A program made the translations under genes and the position numbers. Source: Natronorubrum bangense (GTDB taxonomy: Archaea > Halobacteriota > Halobacteria > Halobacteriales > Natrialbaceae). Taken from it: a stretch of 64,000 nt of DNA. Location of the stretch: positions 1 through 64,000 of the forward strand of contig NZ_CP031307.1 of assembly GCF_004799645.1 (NCBI RefSeq), written 5' to 3'. Positions 1-7,729 of the stretch are shown in pieces (the stretch's first letter is position 1; the number at the start of each line of letters is the position of its first letter). The notes beneath the pieces are model-generated. The model had not been told where the DNA came from and did not search any database. It saw only the letters and a list, made by a program, of their open reading frames with translations.

Positions 1-336
1 GTGTCGCTGTTGTTGCTGCAGAGCTTTCTCTGGCGACTGAAGAGACGGTATGTGGTCAAGGAGTTTCATCCAGCCGTCGTCTTTTATGCCACTGGCGCTG
101 CCGGACTTGCCGGTGGAGTCGCTGGAATCGCTGGGTCTGTCGCTCGTGCGCTCCGTGGAGAAGACGGCTTCGCCGGCGTGATCGGCTCGTTCGTAGCGAC
201 GTTGCTCGGTCTGGTCGCACTCGGAATGGGGATCTGGCTCGATACGGAAGAAAACAAATCACTCGAAGTAGTGAGCGACGAGCACGCTGGGTCGGGGCTC
301 GACACCGAACCGACGCCGCCTCAGTCGATCGAGTAG
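1..336 (+). CDS. C-terminal part of a glycosyltransferase-like membrane protein (5' truncated by window edge)
   Basis: The open frame runs in from the left edge and ends at a TAG stop; only the last 111 residues are visible. A basic patch (WRLKRRYV, about residues 12-19) is followed by two hydrophobic segments (about 25-46 and 58-79) and a short acidic cytoplasmic tail. I associate this tail with haloarchaeal family 2 (dolichyl-phosphate-type) glycosyltransferases, whose catalytic domain would lie to the left. That identification rests on resemblance of the tail only. The last 16 nt overlap the convergent small zinc-finger gene. The GTG at position 1 is unlikely to be the true start. Confidence 0.5.
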   Translation: MSLLLLQSFLWRLKRRYVVKEFHPAVVFYATGAAGLAGGVAGIAGSVARALRGEDGFAGVIGSFVATLLGLVALGMGIWLDTEENKSLEVVSDEHAGSGLDTEPTPPQSIE

Positions 337-524
337 CGTACGATATCGTCTCCGGTACACGCCGGACAGCAGTCCGTGTCGGCCGACACGTTCGTCCCGC
401 AGTGTCGACACTCGTAGATGACTGTCGTTGCGTGCTGATTTTCATCATCCTGGGCCGTCGCAGGCGATTCAGCACTCGGTTCTGATTCGGAGAAAAATCC
501 GGAAAGGAGGCGAGAGAGACTCAT
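321..524 (-). CDS. Small CxxC zinc-finger protein
   Basis: A 67-residue protein with an acidic, polar N-terminal half and a C-terminal zinc-ribbon-like knuckle pair: CRHC near residue 39 and CPAC near residue 53. This pattern is typical of the many tiny CPxCG-type proteins of haloarchaea, most of unknown function. The ATG at 524 is the only reasonable start. The gene converges on, and overlaps by 16 nt, the end of the glycosyltransferase-like gene. Zinc binding is inferred from the four cysteines; no specific role can be assigned. Confidence 0.6.
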   Translation of the reverse strand: MSLSRLLSGFFSESEPSAESPATAQDDENQHATTVIYECRHCGTNVSADTDCCPACTGDDIVRYSID

Positions 525-735
525 CGAACGTGAATATCCTCTATACTTTCGATCCGATGATAAGTCTTTCGCGATTCACTGTCAGGTTTTGTAGAATAAC
601 CCCTTCATTTGAAAAACACTGACGTCTCTGTCTGTTTTCGTCTCTTCGTCGATCGAATCGTCGCGATCAACAGTATCATGTACTGTGGTGCCCTTCCACC
701 GCACGAACCCACTGCGTTCCATGGGGATGATAGCT

Positions 736-1029
736 ATGGACGAATCTAACTCACCAGACGATAACGACGAGCCGGACGTCAGCGCCGAGTGGATGGCCCC
801 CGTCGACGGCGACATCGTCGAGCTGATGCAATCGGACGATATCTTTACGCCCGACCACCTCAGCGACGAAGACGTCTGTCGTGCCCCCGACGCAGCCTAC
901 CGCTGTCGGGAGCTCACCAAATACGGACTGCTGAAAAAATATGCACCGGGAATGTACGACATTACGGAACTCGGTGAGCAGTATCTCGCCGGCGAGGTCG
1001 ATCCGAGCGACCTCGAGCCCGACGAGTAA
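736..1029 (+). CDS. PhiH1-repressor-type winged-helix regulator
   Basis: From the ATG at 736 this encodes 97 residues; ATGs at 721 and 685 are in frame upstream. After an acidic leader the sequence reads as a winged helix: WMAPVDGDIVELM (helix 1), a DHLSDEDV turn, CRELTKYGLLKKY (recognition helix) and GMYDITELGEQYL (wing). This matches the haloarchaeal family named after the phage phiH repressor, small DNA-binding regulators usually of unknown target. Start 736 was preferred because the family normally begins with a short acidic tail; the upstream extension (FHRTNPLRS) looks non-coding. It stands alone, convergent with the thioredoxin gene. Confidence 0.7.
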   Translation: MDESNSPDDNDEPDVSAEWMAPVDGDIVELMQSDDIFTPDHLSDEDVCRAPDAAYRCRELTKYGLLKKYAPGMYDITELGEQYLAGEVDPSDLEPDE

Positions 1030-1041
1030 GCGACCGCGCGA

Positions 1042-1392
1042 TCAGGCGTGATCGACGGCAGCCGGAACGTGTTCTTCGAGAAAGTCGACGACGACGTCGC
1101 CACCGATAAATCCCTCCGCACGTCGTGCGATTTCGGTTCCGTCTTCGTACAGCAGTAGCGTCGGCACCGAACTGATCTCGAGTCGCTCGAGAAGCTCGAT
1201 ATCGTCGCCTGGGTTGACCAGTCCGATAGGGATGCCAGTCGCTCGAGCGACGTTACCTAACACCGGCTCCATCGCCTGACACTTCGAACAGCCCCTCGTA
1301 TAACACTCGACGAGTGCGACATCGTGGTCGTCGACGAACGCATCAAGCTCGGTACCGCCCTCGAGATGAGTCGGTTTCGCTGTCGCTGTCAT
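1042..1392 (-). CDS. Thioredoxin-family protein (CSKC active site)
   Basis: A 116-residue single-domain thioredoxin fold. The active-site dithiol is CSKC (about residues 35-38) after the strand VALVECYTRG; the cis-proline motif SVPTLLLY is near residue 75. The active site differs from the classical WCGPC: the preceding residue is Gly and the pair between cysteines is Ser-Lys, so its redox potential and partners may differ from standard thioredoxin. It is probably a cytoplasmic disulfide reductase, with no signal peptide. It is a single gene, convergent with the PhiH1-type regulator, with a 12-nt gap between stops. Confidence 0.85.
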   Translation of the reverse strand: MTATAKPTHLEGGTELDAFVDDHDVALVECYTRGCSKCQAMEPVLGNVARATGIPIGLVNPGDDIELLERLEISSVPTLLLYEDGTEIARRAEGFIGGDVVVDFLEEHVPAAVDHA

Positions 1393-1684
1393 ACGACCTG
1401 TACTGGCTCCATTCGGAAACCGATATCGCCTGAGACTGATTGCCGGTGACCGAGTGCGATGAACGGACTGGGTTCTGGTTCACTCGAGTGAATTCACCTG
1501 AACCGTGCCGATATCGGGAACGCGAGTCGACCGTCTCATAACTGCTCGACGACGCTGTTTCCGTCAGAGAGCCGGTCTTTCGACGACTTCGTTTGCGCTG
1601 TTTCAGCCGTAATATGCGATGTATTCGGTGGACGGAACACAAGGATAGACAGGTGCTTTAAGGTTCAGCCACTAAATACCGCCA

Positions 1685-2017
1685 ATGACCCCTCCCGAAG
1701 CCTCCCACGACGATCAGTCGCCAGTCCGTCGCAAATCGACGCTGTTTTGCTGGGGCTGTGATCACGAGAGTCCTGCCGACGGCGACTGGATCCATCGAAC
1801 GACAGCACACGATGTCGAGTACGTCTGCCCGGTTTGTGAGACAACGATTGCGAACCGCCCCCTGCCCGAGACACCCACACGCGAACGGCAGACACCATCG
1901 GCGGCGTGGCACCGAACACTCCGCACGGCGATGACGGTGTGGCAGGCACACGTCACCATCGGTGTCTCCAGCGTAACAGCCGCCGCTGCCTGCCAGCCGC
2001 TGTACGCGAGACAGTAA
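1685..2017 (+). CDS. Haloarchaeal zinc-ribbon protein of unknown function
   Basis: A 110-residue protein with two knuckles, CWGC (about 22-25) and CPVC (about 48-51), separated by a segment resembling a widespread haloarchaeal family (FCxxCxHESPxDGDW). The C-terminal half is hydrophobic and polar and less conserved in appearance. The start ATG at 1685 follows an AT-rich stretch about 10 nt upstream. It lies 260 bp upstream of glnA on the same strand, but the gap and the separate TATA box of glnA argue against co-transcription. No function is known to me beyond probable zinc binding. Confidence 0.6.
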   Translation: MTPPEASHDDQSPVRRKSTLFCWGCDHESPADGDWIHRTTAHDVEYVCPVCETTIANRPLPETPTRERQTPSAAWHRTLRTAMTVWQAHVTIGVSSVTAAAACQPLYARQ

Positions 2018-2240
2018 GCGACGGTCAGCCACAGCTACTCGAACTGTTCTCTCGAACGTCCGTTCTCAGCCGGACACAACAGGCCGATCAGTATGCTCCT
2101 GTGCCAGTAGGTTCACGATTATCCAATTCGAGCGCTCGGTTTCCGGCTACTGTCAGTCGTATGTATTCATACACCTTATTCTAAACCACATACGTCTACT
2201 TTTTTCTCGCTCTGCGTATATTCGCCCACAACAGTAGAGC

Positions 2241-2248
2241 TTTAATAG
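2241..2248 (+). promoter_or_regulatory. TATA box of glnA
   Basis: TTTAATAG about 30 nt upstream of the glnA ATG, within an AT-rich stretch in otherwise GC-rich DNA. The spacing predicts a short leader of under 10 nt. Confidence 0.5.
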
Positions 2249-2277
2249 TAGAATCCAATGTCTTACTCGAGCAAAAG

Positions 2278-3633
2278 ATGACAAGCGGAAACCTGACCTC
2301 GACGGAAGAAACGGTGCTGGACGAAATCGAAGAGAAAGAGATCGACTTCCTCAGACTACAGTTTACGGACATTTTGGGGACGGTCAAGAACGTCTCTGTG
2401 CCGGCTCGACAGGCAGAGAAGGCGTTCACCGACGGAATCTATTTCGACGGCTCTTCGATCGAGGGCTTCGTGCGTATCCAGGAGTCGGACATGCGACTCG
2501 TCCCCGACCCGGACACGTTTGCCGTGCTTCCATGGAGGCAGAGCGAAGAGGGCGCGTCGGCCCGGATGATCTGTGACGTCTACAACACCTCCACGGGTGA
2601 ACCGTTCGAGGGCGACCCGCGCTACGTGCTCAAGCAGGCACTCGAGCGCGCCGACGAGATGGGTTACGACGTGAACTTCGCGCCCGAGCCGGAGTTCTTC
2701 ATGTTCGAGGAAGATGAGGACGGTCGGGCGACGACCGAGACCGCCGACTACGGCGGCTACTTCGACCTCGCACCGAAAGACCTCGCAAGCGACGTGCGCC
2801 GTGACATCATCTACGGATTAGAGGACATGGGCTTCGAGATCGAAGCCAGCCACCACGAGGTCGCCCGCGGTCAGTACGAGATCAACTTCGAGTACGACGA
2901 TGCGCTCGCGACGGCCGACAACGTCGGCACGTTCCGTACTGTCGTTCGTGCCATTGCGGCCCAGCACGGCTACCACGCGACGTTCATGCCGAAACCGATT
3001 CCGAAGATCAACGGCTCGGGGATGCACACTCACATGTCGCTGATGGACGAAAGCGGTGAGAACGCCTTCCACGACGAGGACGACGAGTTCAACCTCTCGG
3101 AGACCGCCCACTCGTTCCTTGCCGGGGTGCTGGAACACGCACCGGCGATCACGGCCGTCGCAAACCCGACGGTCAACAGCTACAAACGCCTTGTCCCTGG
3201 CTACGAAGCTCCCGTCTACGTGGCCTGGTCCGACCGCAACCGCTCGGCCCTCGTCCGTAAACCAGCCGCCCGCGTGCCTGCGGCCTCGCGTATCGAACTG
3301 CGCTCGCCTGACCCCTCGTGTAACCCATACCTCGCCTTCGCCGTCATGATCCACGCCGGACTTGACGGCATCGAACAGGGTCTTGAGGCTCCCGACCCAG
3401 TCCGTGAGAACATCTACGAGTTCGACGAAGCGAAACGTGAGGAGTACGGCATTGAGACGCTGCCGTCGAACCTCGGTGCAGCAGTCGACGCCCTCGAGGA
3501 AGACGAGGCGATCTACAGCGCACTTGGCGAGCACATCGCGCCGAAGTTCGTCGAGGCCAAACGCCAGGAGTTCGAGGAGTACCTCATCGACGTCTCCGAC
3601 TGGGAACTCGATCGCTACCTCGAGACGTTCTAA
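2278..3633 (+). CDS. glnA: Glutamine synthetase, type I
   Basis: At 451 residues this is the usual length for GSI. It makes glutamine from glutamate, ammonia and ATP, the main nitrogen-assimilation step, as a cytoplasmic dodecamer. Visible signatures are the substrate and metal motifs FDGSSIEGF (about 55-63), EPEFFMF (about 138-144), NGSGMHTHMS (about 245-254), NPTVNSYKRLVPG (about 302-314) and ELRSPDPSCNPYLAF (about 341-355). No bacterial-type adenylylation site is obvious near the C-terminus; the region reads NIYEFDE, as expected for the archaeal I-alpha class. It is monocistronic with its own TATA box. Haloarchaea usually regulate it through PII proteins and GlpR/Lrp-type regulators, none of which is adjacent here. 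Confidence 0.97.
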   Translation: MTSGNLTSTEETVLDEIEEKEIDFLRLQFTDILGTVKNVSVPARQAEKAFTDGIYFDGSSIEGFVRIQESDMRLVPDPDTFAVLPWRQSEEGASARMICDVYNTSTGEPFEGDPRYVLKQALERADEMGYDVNFAPEPEFFMFEEDEDGRATTETADYGGYFDLAPKDLASDVRRDIIYGLEDMGFEIEASHHEVARGQYEINFEYDDALATADNVGTFRTVVRAIAAQHGYHATFMPKPIPKINGSGMHTHMSLMDESGENAFHDEDDEFNLSETAHSFLAGVLEHAPAITAVANPTVNSYKRLVPGYEAPVYVAWSDRNRSALVRKPAARVPAASRIELRSPDPSCNPYLAFAVMIHAGLDGIEQGLEAPDPVRENIYEFDEAKREEYGIETLPSNLGAAVDALEEDEAIYSALGEHIAPKFVEAKRQEFEEYLIDVSDWELDRYLETF

Positions 3634-3821
3634 GGCCCCGTACCGAACTTCCCAAGACTGTCCCACCCGTTTCGACGCTGTGTGAGATCGGTTGAACTAC
3701 TGTCGAAAGTGATGCAAAGCGGTGTCCCGGGCTCAATCCAGTGACTCACGACTGACAAGCAGTGCCACTGATGGTGACGCCTCTCCAGTGTGTTGTTACG
3801 CCGTCACCCGACAGTATCCGA

Positions 3822-4061
3822 TCAGTTCGAAACGACGTACTCGTCGCCGTCCTGTTCGACGATTCCGGCACTCGAGAGCGTGTTCAGGACGCTCAAAATC
3901 GAGAGTTTCTGCATGGCCAGTGTTGCTCCTAACTCTTCGACTGTCGCGCCATCAGTTGCCTCAAGATAGATGTAGACGAGTTTCGCCTGGGCCGAGTCGA
4001 GGGTGTCTGGAACAGGGTCGATCCGTGATGCGGGTCGCTGTTTCTGTGTTTTTAGTGTCAT
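3822..4061 (-). CDS. Small winged-helix transcriptional regulator (TrmB/MarR-like)
   Basis: A 79-residue protein consisting almost entirely of a winged helix: DTLDSAQAKLVYIYLEATDG (helix 1), ATVEELGATLAMQKLSI (helix-turn-helix), LSVLNTLSSAGIVEQDGDEYVV (recognition helix and wing). It is probably a DNA-binding regulator. The open frame extends upstream to 4265, but a TATA box centred at 4088 lies 27 nt from the ATG at 4061, as expected for a leaderless haloarchaeal mRNA, so 4061 was chosen over 4070 and 4265. It is divergent from the next gene and converges on glnA. Its target is unknown. Confidence 0.7.
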   Translation of the reverse strand: MTLKTQKQRPASRIDPVPDTLDSAQAKLVYIYLEATDGATVEELGATLAMQKLSILSVLNTLSSAGIVEQDGDEYVVSN

Positions 4062-4084
4062 CACCAACATTGACCTCGTTCCTG

Positions 4085-4092
4085 TATATAAA
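4085..4092 (-). promoter_or_regulatory. TATA box of the winged-helix gene
   Basis: TTTATATA on the minus strand, 27 nt (centre) upstream of the ATG at 4061. It decides the start of the winged-helix gene. A second AT-rich run (TATATATA) lies at about 4110-4118. Confidence 0.6.
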
Positions 4093-4263
4093 CGCACACG
4101 TCGGTTGTGTATATATAACATGGGGGGATCTAGAACTGTCTGTCGGTAACGATTCTCATGACCCTCGAATCCAGACCGTCGGTGGCACGAGTCGCATCGA
4201 CCAGCGTCGGGACCAAGACCGCCGAGTGTTTGAGGCTCCCCACACGAACGTTGCGTACGAGTC

Positions 4264-4605
4264 ATGACGAGTCAGAATCGGCCTACGCCACCATCGACAC
4301 TCGAGCAAAACATCGCTGACTCACTCGCGACGCTCGAGGACAGCGACGCCGAACAGCTTCGTGCCGCGGCCAGCTATCTCGAGGCGCTTGCGGCGTGGAC
4401 GGAGTCACGCGACGACGAGCAGGGTTCGGACGCGACTGCGGACGCCAGCGTAGACGAAGCGGGCGATGCCACTGGCGACGCCGAGTATCCGCCGGACGTC
4501 CCGGAGCGAGCGAGTGTCACGGTCAAGGAAATCGCCGGGACGACCTATCACTACTACCAGTGGCGCGACGGCGACCGGATCGAATCGAAAACGGTCCAAC
4601 GATAG
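4264..4605 (+). CDS. Conserved-looking haloarchaeal protein, function unknown
   Basis: A 113-residue protein in two parts. Residues 1-46 form a probable helix (SLATLEDSDAEQLRAAASYLEALAAW); a linker rich in Asp, Ala and Glu follows (about 47-78); the C-terminal 35 residues (SVTVKEIAGTTYHYYQWRDG) look like a small beta-hairpin domain. I do not recognise a characterised family. Codon usage and acidity match the neighbouring genes, which supports a real gene. It is transcribed away from the small winged-helix gene across a 200-bp divergent promoter region, so it is a possible target of that regulator (inference). Confidence 0.55.
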   Translation: MTSQNRPTPPSTLEQNIADSLATLEDSDAEQLRAAASYLEALAAWTESRDDEQGSDATADASVDEAGDATGDAEYPPDVPERASVTVKEIAGTTYHYYQWRDGDRIESKTVQR

Positions 4606-4684
4606 CATCGAGCGCGACTGACTGCTTCCGACCGGTCGTGTTCTGTCAGCAACACTTACATTGGCGTATGGAAAACACTCGAGT

Positions 4685-5029
4685 ATGCTCGCTGTCATTT
4701 ACGGGCTCTTCTCGCTCGTGCTCGTCCTCGGTGGTGGCATCGTCGTCTACGATTCCCAGTTGTACACCGAGGCACAACGCGCTCGAGCGCCGCGACTCTC
4801 GCAGGCGTATCTCGGCTCCGGCGTCCTGTTGATCCTTGTCGGAGCGATCGGACTCCTGTGGATTGCGAGCGGGCGTTCGGTCTGGACACTGAACGCTGTC
4901 CTGGTTGTTGTCGCTGCGCTCCCGTCACTCGTCCAACATTTGCTCCACTGTCGACTGGATCTCGATCGGAGTCCACTGGAGAACCGGATCAGAAGTGCCA
5001 CTGGACGGACGACACCGAACTCGGAATAA
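4685..5029 (+). CDS. Small membrane protein, function unknown
   Basis: Using the ATG at 4685 the product has 114 residues. There are three hydrophobic segments: about 2-22 (VIYGLFSLVLVLGGGIVVY), about 43-62 (LGSGVLLILVGAIGLLWIA) and about 68-85 (TLNAVLVVVAALPSLVQ), followed by a basic, polar tail. An in-frame ATG at 4661 would add a hydrophilic stretch and seems less likely. No catalytic motif is visible and I do not recognise the family. It ends 97 bp before an interspersed palindromic element that separates it from the convergent RPA operon. Confidence 0.55.
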   Translation: MLAVIYGLFSLVLVLGGGIVVYDSQLYTEAQRARAPRLSQAYLGSGVLLILVGAIGLLWIASGRSVWTLNAVLVVVAALPSLVQHLLHCRLDLDRSPLENRIRSATGRTTPNSE

Positions 5030-5126
5030 GCTTTTGAGGCCGCCTCGAGTCGCACTGCGGACGGACAACGCCCCCTCTGGTCGCCGTCGCAGCCGTCTGC
5101 GGTGGCACGCTTTCAGTTTGGCCCCA

Positions 5127-5212
5127 CTATAGTAACAACTGAAACTGTTTGCACACCGATCGCACAGCTGTCGTGCCATTGGGTGCGCACTGACTTGCAG
5201 TGGCTACTATAG
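5127..5212. repeat. 85-bp imperfect palindromic element, copy A
   Basis: The ends are near-perfect inverted repeats: left CTATAGTAACAACTG, right CAGTGGCTACTATAG. An inner part, CACACCGATCGCACA, pairs imperfectly with the GTGCCATTGGGTGCG half. The whole element can fold into one long hairpin. It sits between two convergent gene ends (5029 and 5228). Related copies occur at 13528, 15225 and 54429. Confidence 0.8.
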
Positions 5213-5227
5213 ATTTCAAACGCCGAC

Positions 5228-6061
5228 TCACACCGACTCGTAGGGGCCGAGTCGCGTCCCGTCTAACAGGTAGGCGTCGGCGGACGCCAACCCGGACGGT
5301 AGAAACGGCGAGAGAAATGATTGCTCTGAGAGGTTCACCCACGTCCCCCCGACGAGGTCGTTGAACGCCGGCATGACGACGACTCGAGGCGACGAGTCAC
5401 TGCCCTGCTCGAGCCATGGAATCCCATCGTACTCGGGCCGGTCGCGAAACGGTGCCGGGTTGAGACGGCCACGAAGCCACGCTCGCTCGATGCGACGTCC
5501 GCCGATTTCGTCCTCGAGCCGAACGCAGGGGTGTTCGTGTCCGAGACAGACCACGTCACACTCGAGGACAGATGGTGCGGGCCACGTATGGCCGTGGCAG
5601 ACGCCGACGGCGGCGTCGCCGAGTGCAATCCCATCGCCGGGAACGATAGTCATGGACTCGGTCTCGAGGGTGGGATCGTCGTCAGCGGTGAGCCACGTTT
5701 CGATCCGTCCGTCGTGATTGCCCTTCAGGACCGTTACGTCCAGTGCCGGCGGGACCGATTCGAACAGCACCTCGAGTTCTCCGCGTTCGGCTCCGCCCGG
5801 ATCGCCGATCGAGTGCATGAGATCGCCGAGCACGACGAGTCGGTCGGGCTCGGTTCGCTCGAGCAGCGAGTAGAGTCGTTCCCGCCGCTCTGGGGCGCGA
5901 GTGGGGATGTCGACACCGCGTTCGTCTCGCAGGCCGGCCTCGTAGCCGGCGTGGTAGTCCGTGATGAGTAGCGCGCGTTCTGTCTCGATGGTCGCCGTCG
6001 CGGCTGGCTCGCCGGGAACGGGTTCGACACGGGGCGCGCTGGGACGGGACCGCTTGGACAT
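5228..6061 (-). CDS. rpe: RPA-associated metallophosphoesterase
   Basis: A 277-residue calcineurin-like phosphoesterase with all dimetal motifs: DYH (35-37), GDLMHS (about 78-83), GNHDG (about 114-118), HGHTW (about 155-159) and GHEH (about 171-174). It belongs to the archaeal SbcD-related group. In Haloferax the equivalent gene ends the rpa operon and is named rpe; the same order is seen here, 9 nt after the stop of the RPA-associated gene, so co-transcription is near certain. The substrate is not established; an action on DNA ends or nucleotides during repair is inferred from the operon. It is cytoplasmic with no signal peptide. Confidence 0.9.
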   Translation of the reverse strand: MSKRSRPSAPRVEPVPGEPAATATIETERALLITDYHAGYEAGLRDERGVDIPTRAPERRERLYSLLERTEPDRLVVLGDLMHSIGDPGGAERGELEVLFESVPPALDVTVLKGNHDGRIETWLTADDDPTLETESMTIVPGDGIALGDAAVGVCHGHTWPAPSVLECDVVCLGHEHPCVRLEDEIGGRRIERAWLRGRLNPAPFRDRPEYDGIPWLEQGSDSSPRVVVMPAFNDLVGGTWVNLSEQSFLSPFLPSGLASADAYLLDGTRLGPYESV

Positions 6062-6070
6062 CGAGAGCCG

Positions 6071-7729
6071 TTAGATTGCCTTGAGCATCTCGTCGTTTGG
6101 CTCGTAACACTCCCCGCCCATCAGTGCATCCTGAATGGCGTCTTCGATTTCGGCTTCGGGGACACCGAGCTCTTCGGCGACCGTCTCGACGAGTTCGGTT
6201 CGATCAGCGCCCTCACCCGCGTCGAGTTCTTCCATCGTTTCGACGACGTACGACTGAAGATCGACGTCGTCTGCGGGCGTTTCGTCGGGCTCGTCACTCT
6301 CGGAGTCGTCAGCGTCGGTTTCGTCGCCGGTGCTCTCTTCGGCGTCGGACTCATCGCTCACGTCGTCAGTTTCGTCAGCCTCGAGCGCTGCCGACTCGTC
6401 CGCAAGATCCTCGGGCTCGGTTTCGGGCTCTGGCACGTCGATGTCGGCTGCACCTGGGTCGTCGACTTCGCTCCCGGTCGTGAACTCGGCGCCGAACTCT
6501 GCCTCGAGCTCTTCGCGCTCTGCTTCGTCCATCTCGTACATGCCACTGTCACCGGCGTCGAAATCTTCGAGTTCGTCGTCTCCGCTGCCGTCGTCATCAG
6601 TGGTGGCGCTCTCGGCGGTGTCGAGAGCGTCGTCGAGATCGGTAGATTCGTCGAACGTCGTCGGCTCGTCGTGGCTGTCGTCGACAGCCGTCACGCTGTC
6701 GTCGGGCTCGGACGCTTCGGTGTCGTCCGATTCGGCACCGCTGTCGAGAGTCGATTCAGCCGACACGCTCGAGTCGGTCCCGAGGTCGGTGGTAGACGCA
6801 GTCTCAGCTCCGTCGTCGGCTGTGGTCTCTCGGTCCATACTCGTTGCCGTCCCGGTGGCTGCGGCGGTGCCAACCGGCTCGCTGTCGATATCGGTAGCGG
6901 TGTCTGTATCGGCAGCTGTCGTCGAAGGTGCCTGCTCCGGCTGTGAACCAGTGTCAACGTCGGCAGTCGACTCGATTCCGGCGTCCGAAAGCGCCACGAG
7001 CGATTCGAACGTCGTAGACTCATCGGCAGAGTCACTGGGTGCAAGCGAGAGGCCACTGACCTGATCTCGGTCACCGGCGACGACTTCGACTGCCTCGAGG
7101 GCGCAGTCGTGCAGGGCTGTGAGATACGACGGCGTCGTTCCGTAGTGGTCCTGTGCAAGCGGGACACCCGCAGCAAGTCCGGGTTCGACACCGGCCTCGC
7201 GGAGTGTCTCCGTTAGAGCGTCGCCATCGGCCTCGAGTTCGCTGGCCTCGGCGTAGGTGCCGATTCGATCGAGGGTTTGTTCGGCTGCGTTGATGACCCA
7301 GCGGTCGCGGGTGTCGGCGTCGACCGTTGCGATGCTTTCGGGACGGATCGAGGTGTACACCTGATCCGAATCGTCGGGCTGGAACGTCCGTGCCTTGCCC
7401 GTTACCGCGACGAACGCGGGTGGCTCGAGCTGTTCTAAGGCTGCCAGCTCGTCGGGCTGGTACTGGCCGGCGTAGACGACGAACGCGCCGGTCGGGTCGA
7501 CGACGCGGGCACGGACCATCTCGTCGTTGACCGCGGTGACTTCGGTGAGCGTGCCGACGACGAACAGTCGGTTGAGACGTGCCCCAGTCGGTGAGATGAC
7601 GTAGTTCGGCGCGCGTTCCTCGTCGCTTTCGGCGTAGGACAGCGATGCGTCGTCGTACTCGGCGGCGAAGAGCCGATAGGCGATTTCACGCCCCGGGATC
7701 TCCTCCTCGCCGGTGTCGGATGCGCTCAT
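6071..7729 (-). CDS. rpap1: RPA-associated protein with long acidic linker
   Basis: A 552-residue protein encoded between rpa1 and rpe. The N-terminal 220 residues are the COG3390-type domain (GREIAYRLFAAEYDDA at the start, then an OB-like stretch NRLFVVGTLTEV with GRARVVDPTGAFVVYAG-type strands at about 50-110). Residues about 230-480 are a low-complexity Asp/Glu/Ser/Thr linker. The last 65 residues return to a conserved-looking helical domain (LQSYVVETMEELD to the C-terminus). Haloferax RPAPs bind their cognate RPA and act in DNA repair. The start codon overlaps the rpa1 stop by 4 nt (ATGA), which implies translational coupling. Confidence 0.88.
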   Translation of the reverse strand: MSASDTGEEEIPGREIAYRLFAAEYDDASLSYAESDEERAPNYVISPTGARLNRLFVVGTLTEVTAVNDEMVRARVVDPTGAFVVYAGQYQPDELAALEQLEPPAFVAVTGKARTFQPDDSDQVYTSIRPESIATVDADTRDRWVINAAEQTLDRIGTYAEASELEADGDALTETLREAGVEPGLAAGVPLAQDHYGTTPSYLTALHDCALEAVEVVAGDRDQVSGLSLAPSDSADESTTFESLVALSDAGIESTADVDTGSQPEQAPSTTAADTDTATDIDSEPVGTAAATGTATSMDRETTADDGAETASTTDLGTDSSVSAESTLDSGAESDDTEASEPDDSVTAVDDSHDEPTTFDESTDLDDALDTAESATTDDDGSGDDELEDFDAGDSGMYEMDEAEREELEAEFGAEFTTGSEVDDPGAADIDVPEPETEPEDLADESAALEADETDDVSDESDAEESTGDETDADDSESDEPDETPADDVDLQSYVVETMEELDAGEGADRTELVETVAEELGVPEAEIEDAIQDALMGGECYEPNDEMLKAI

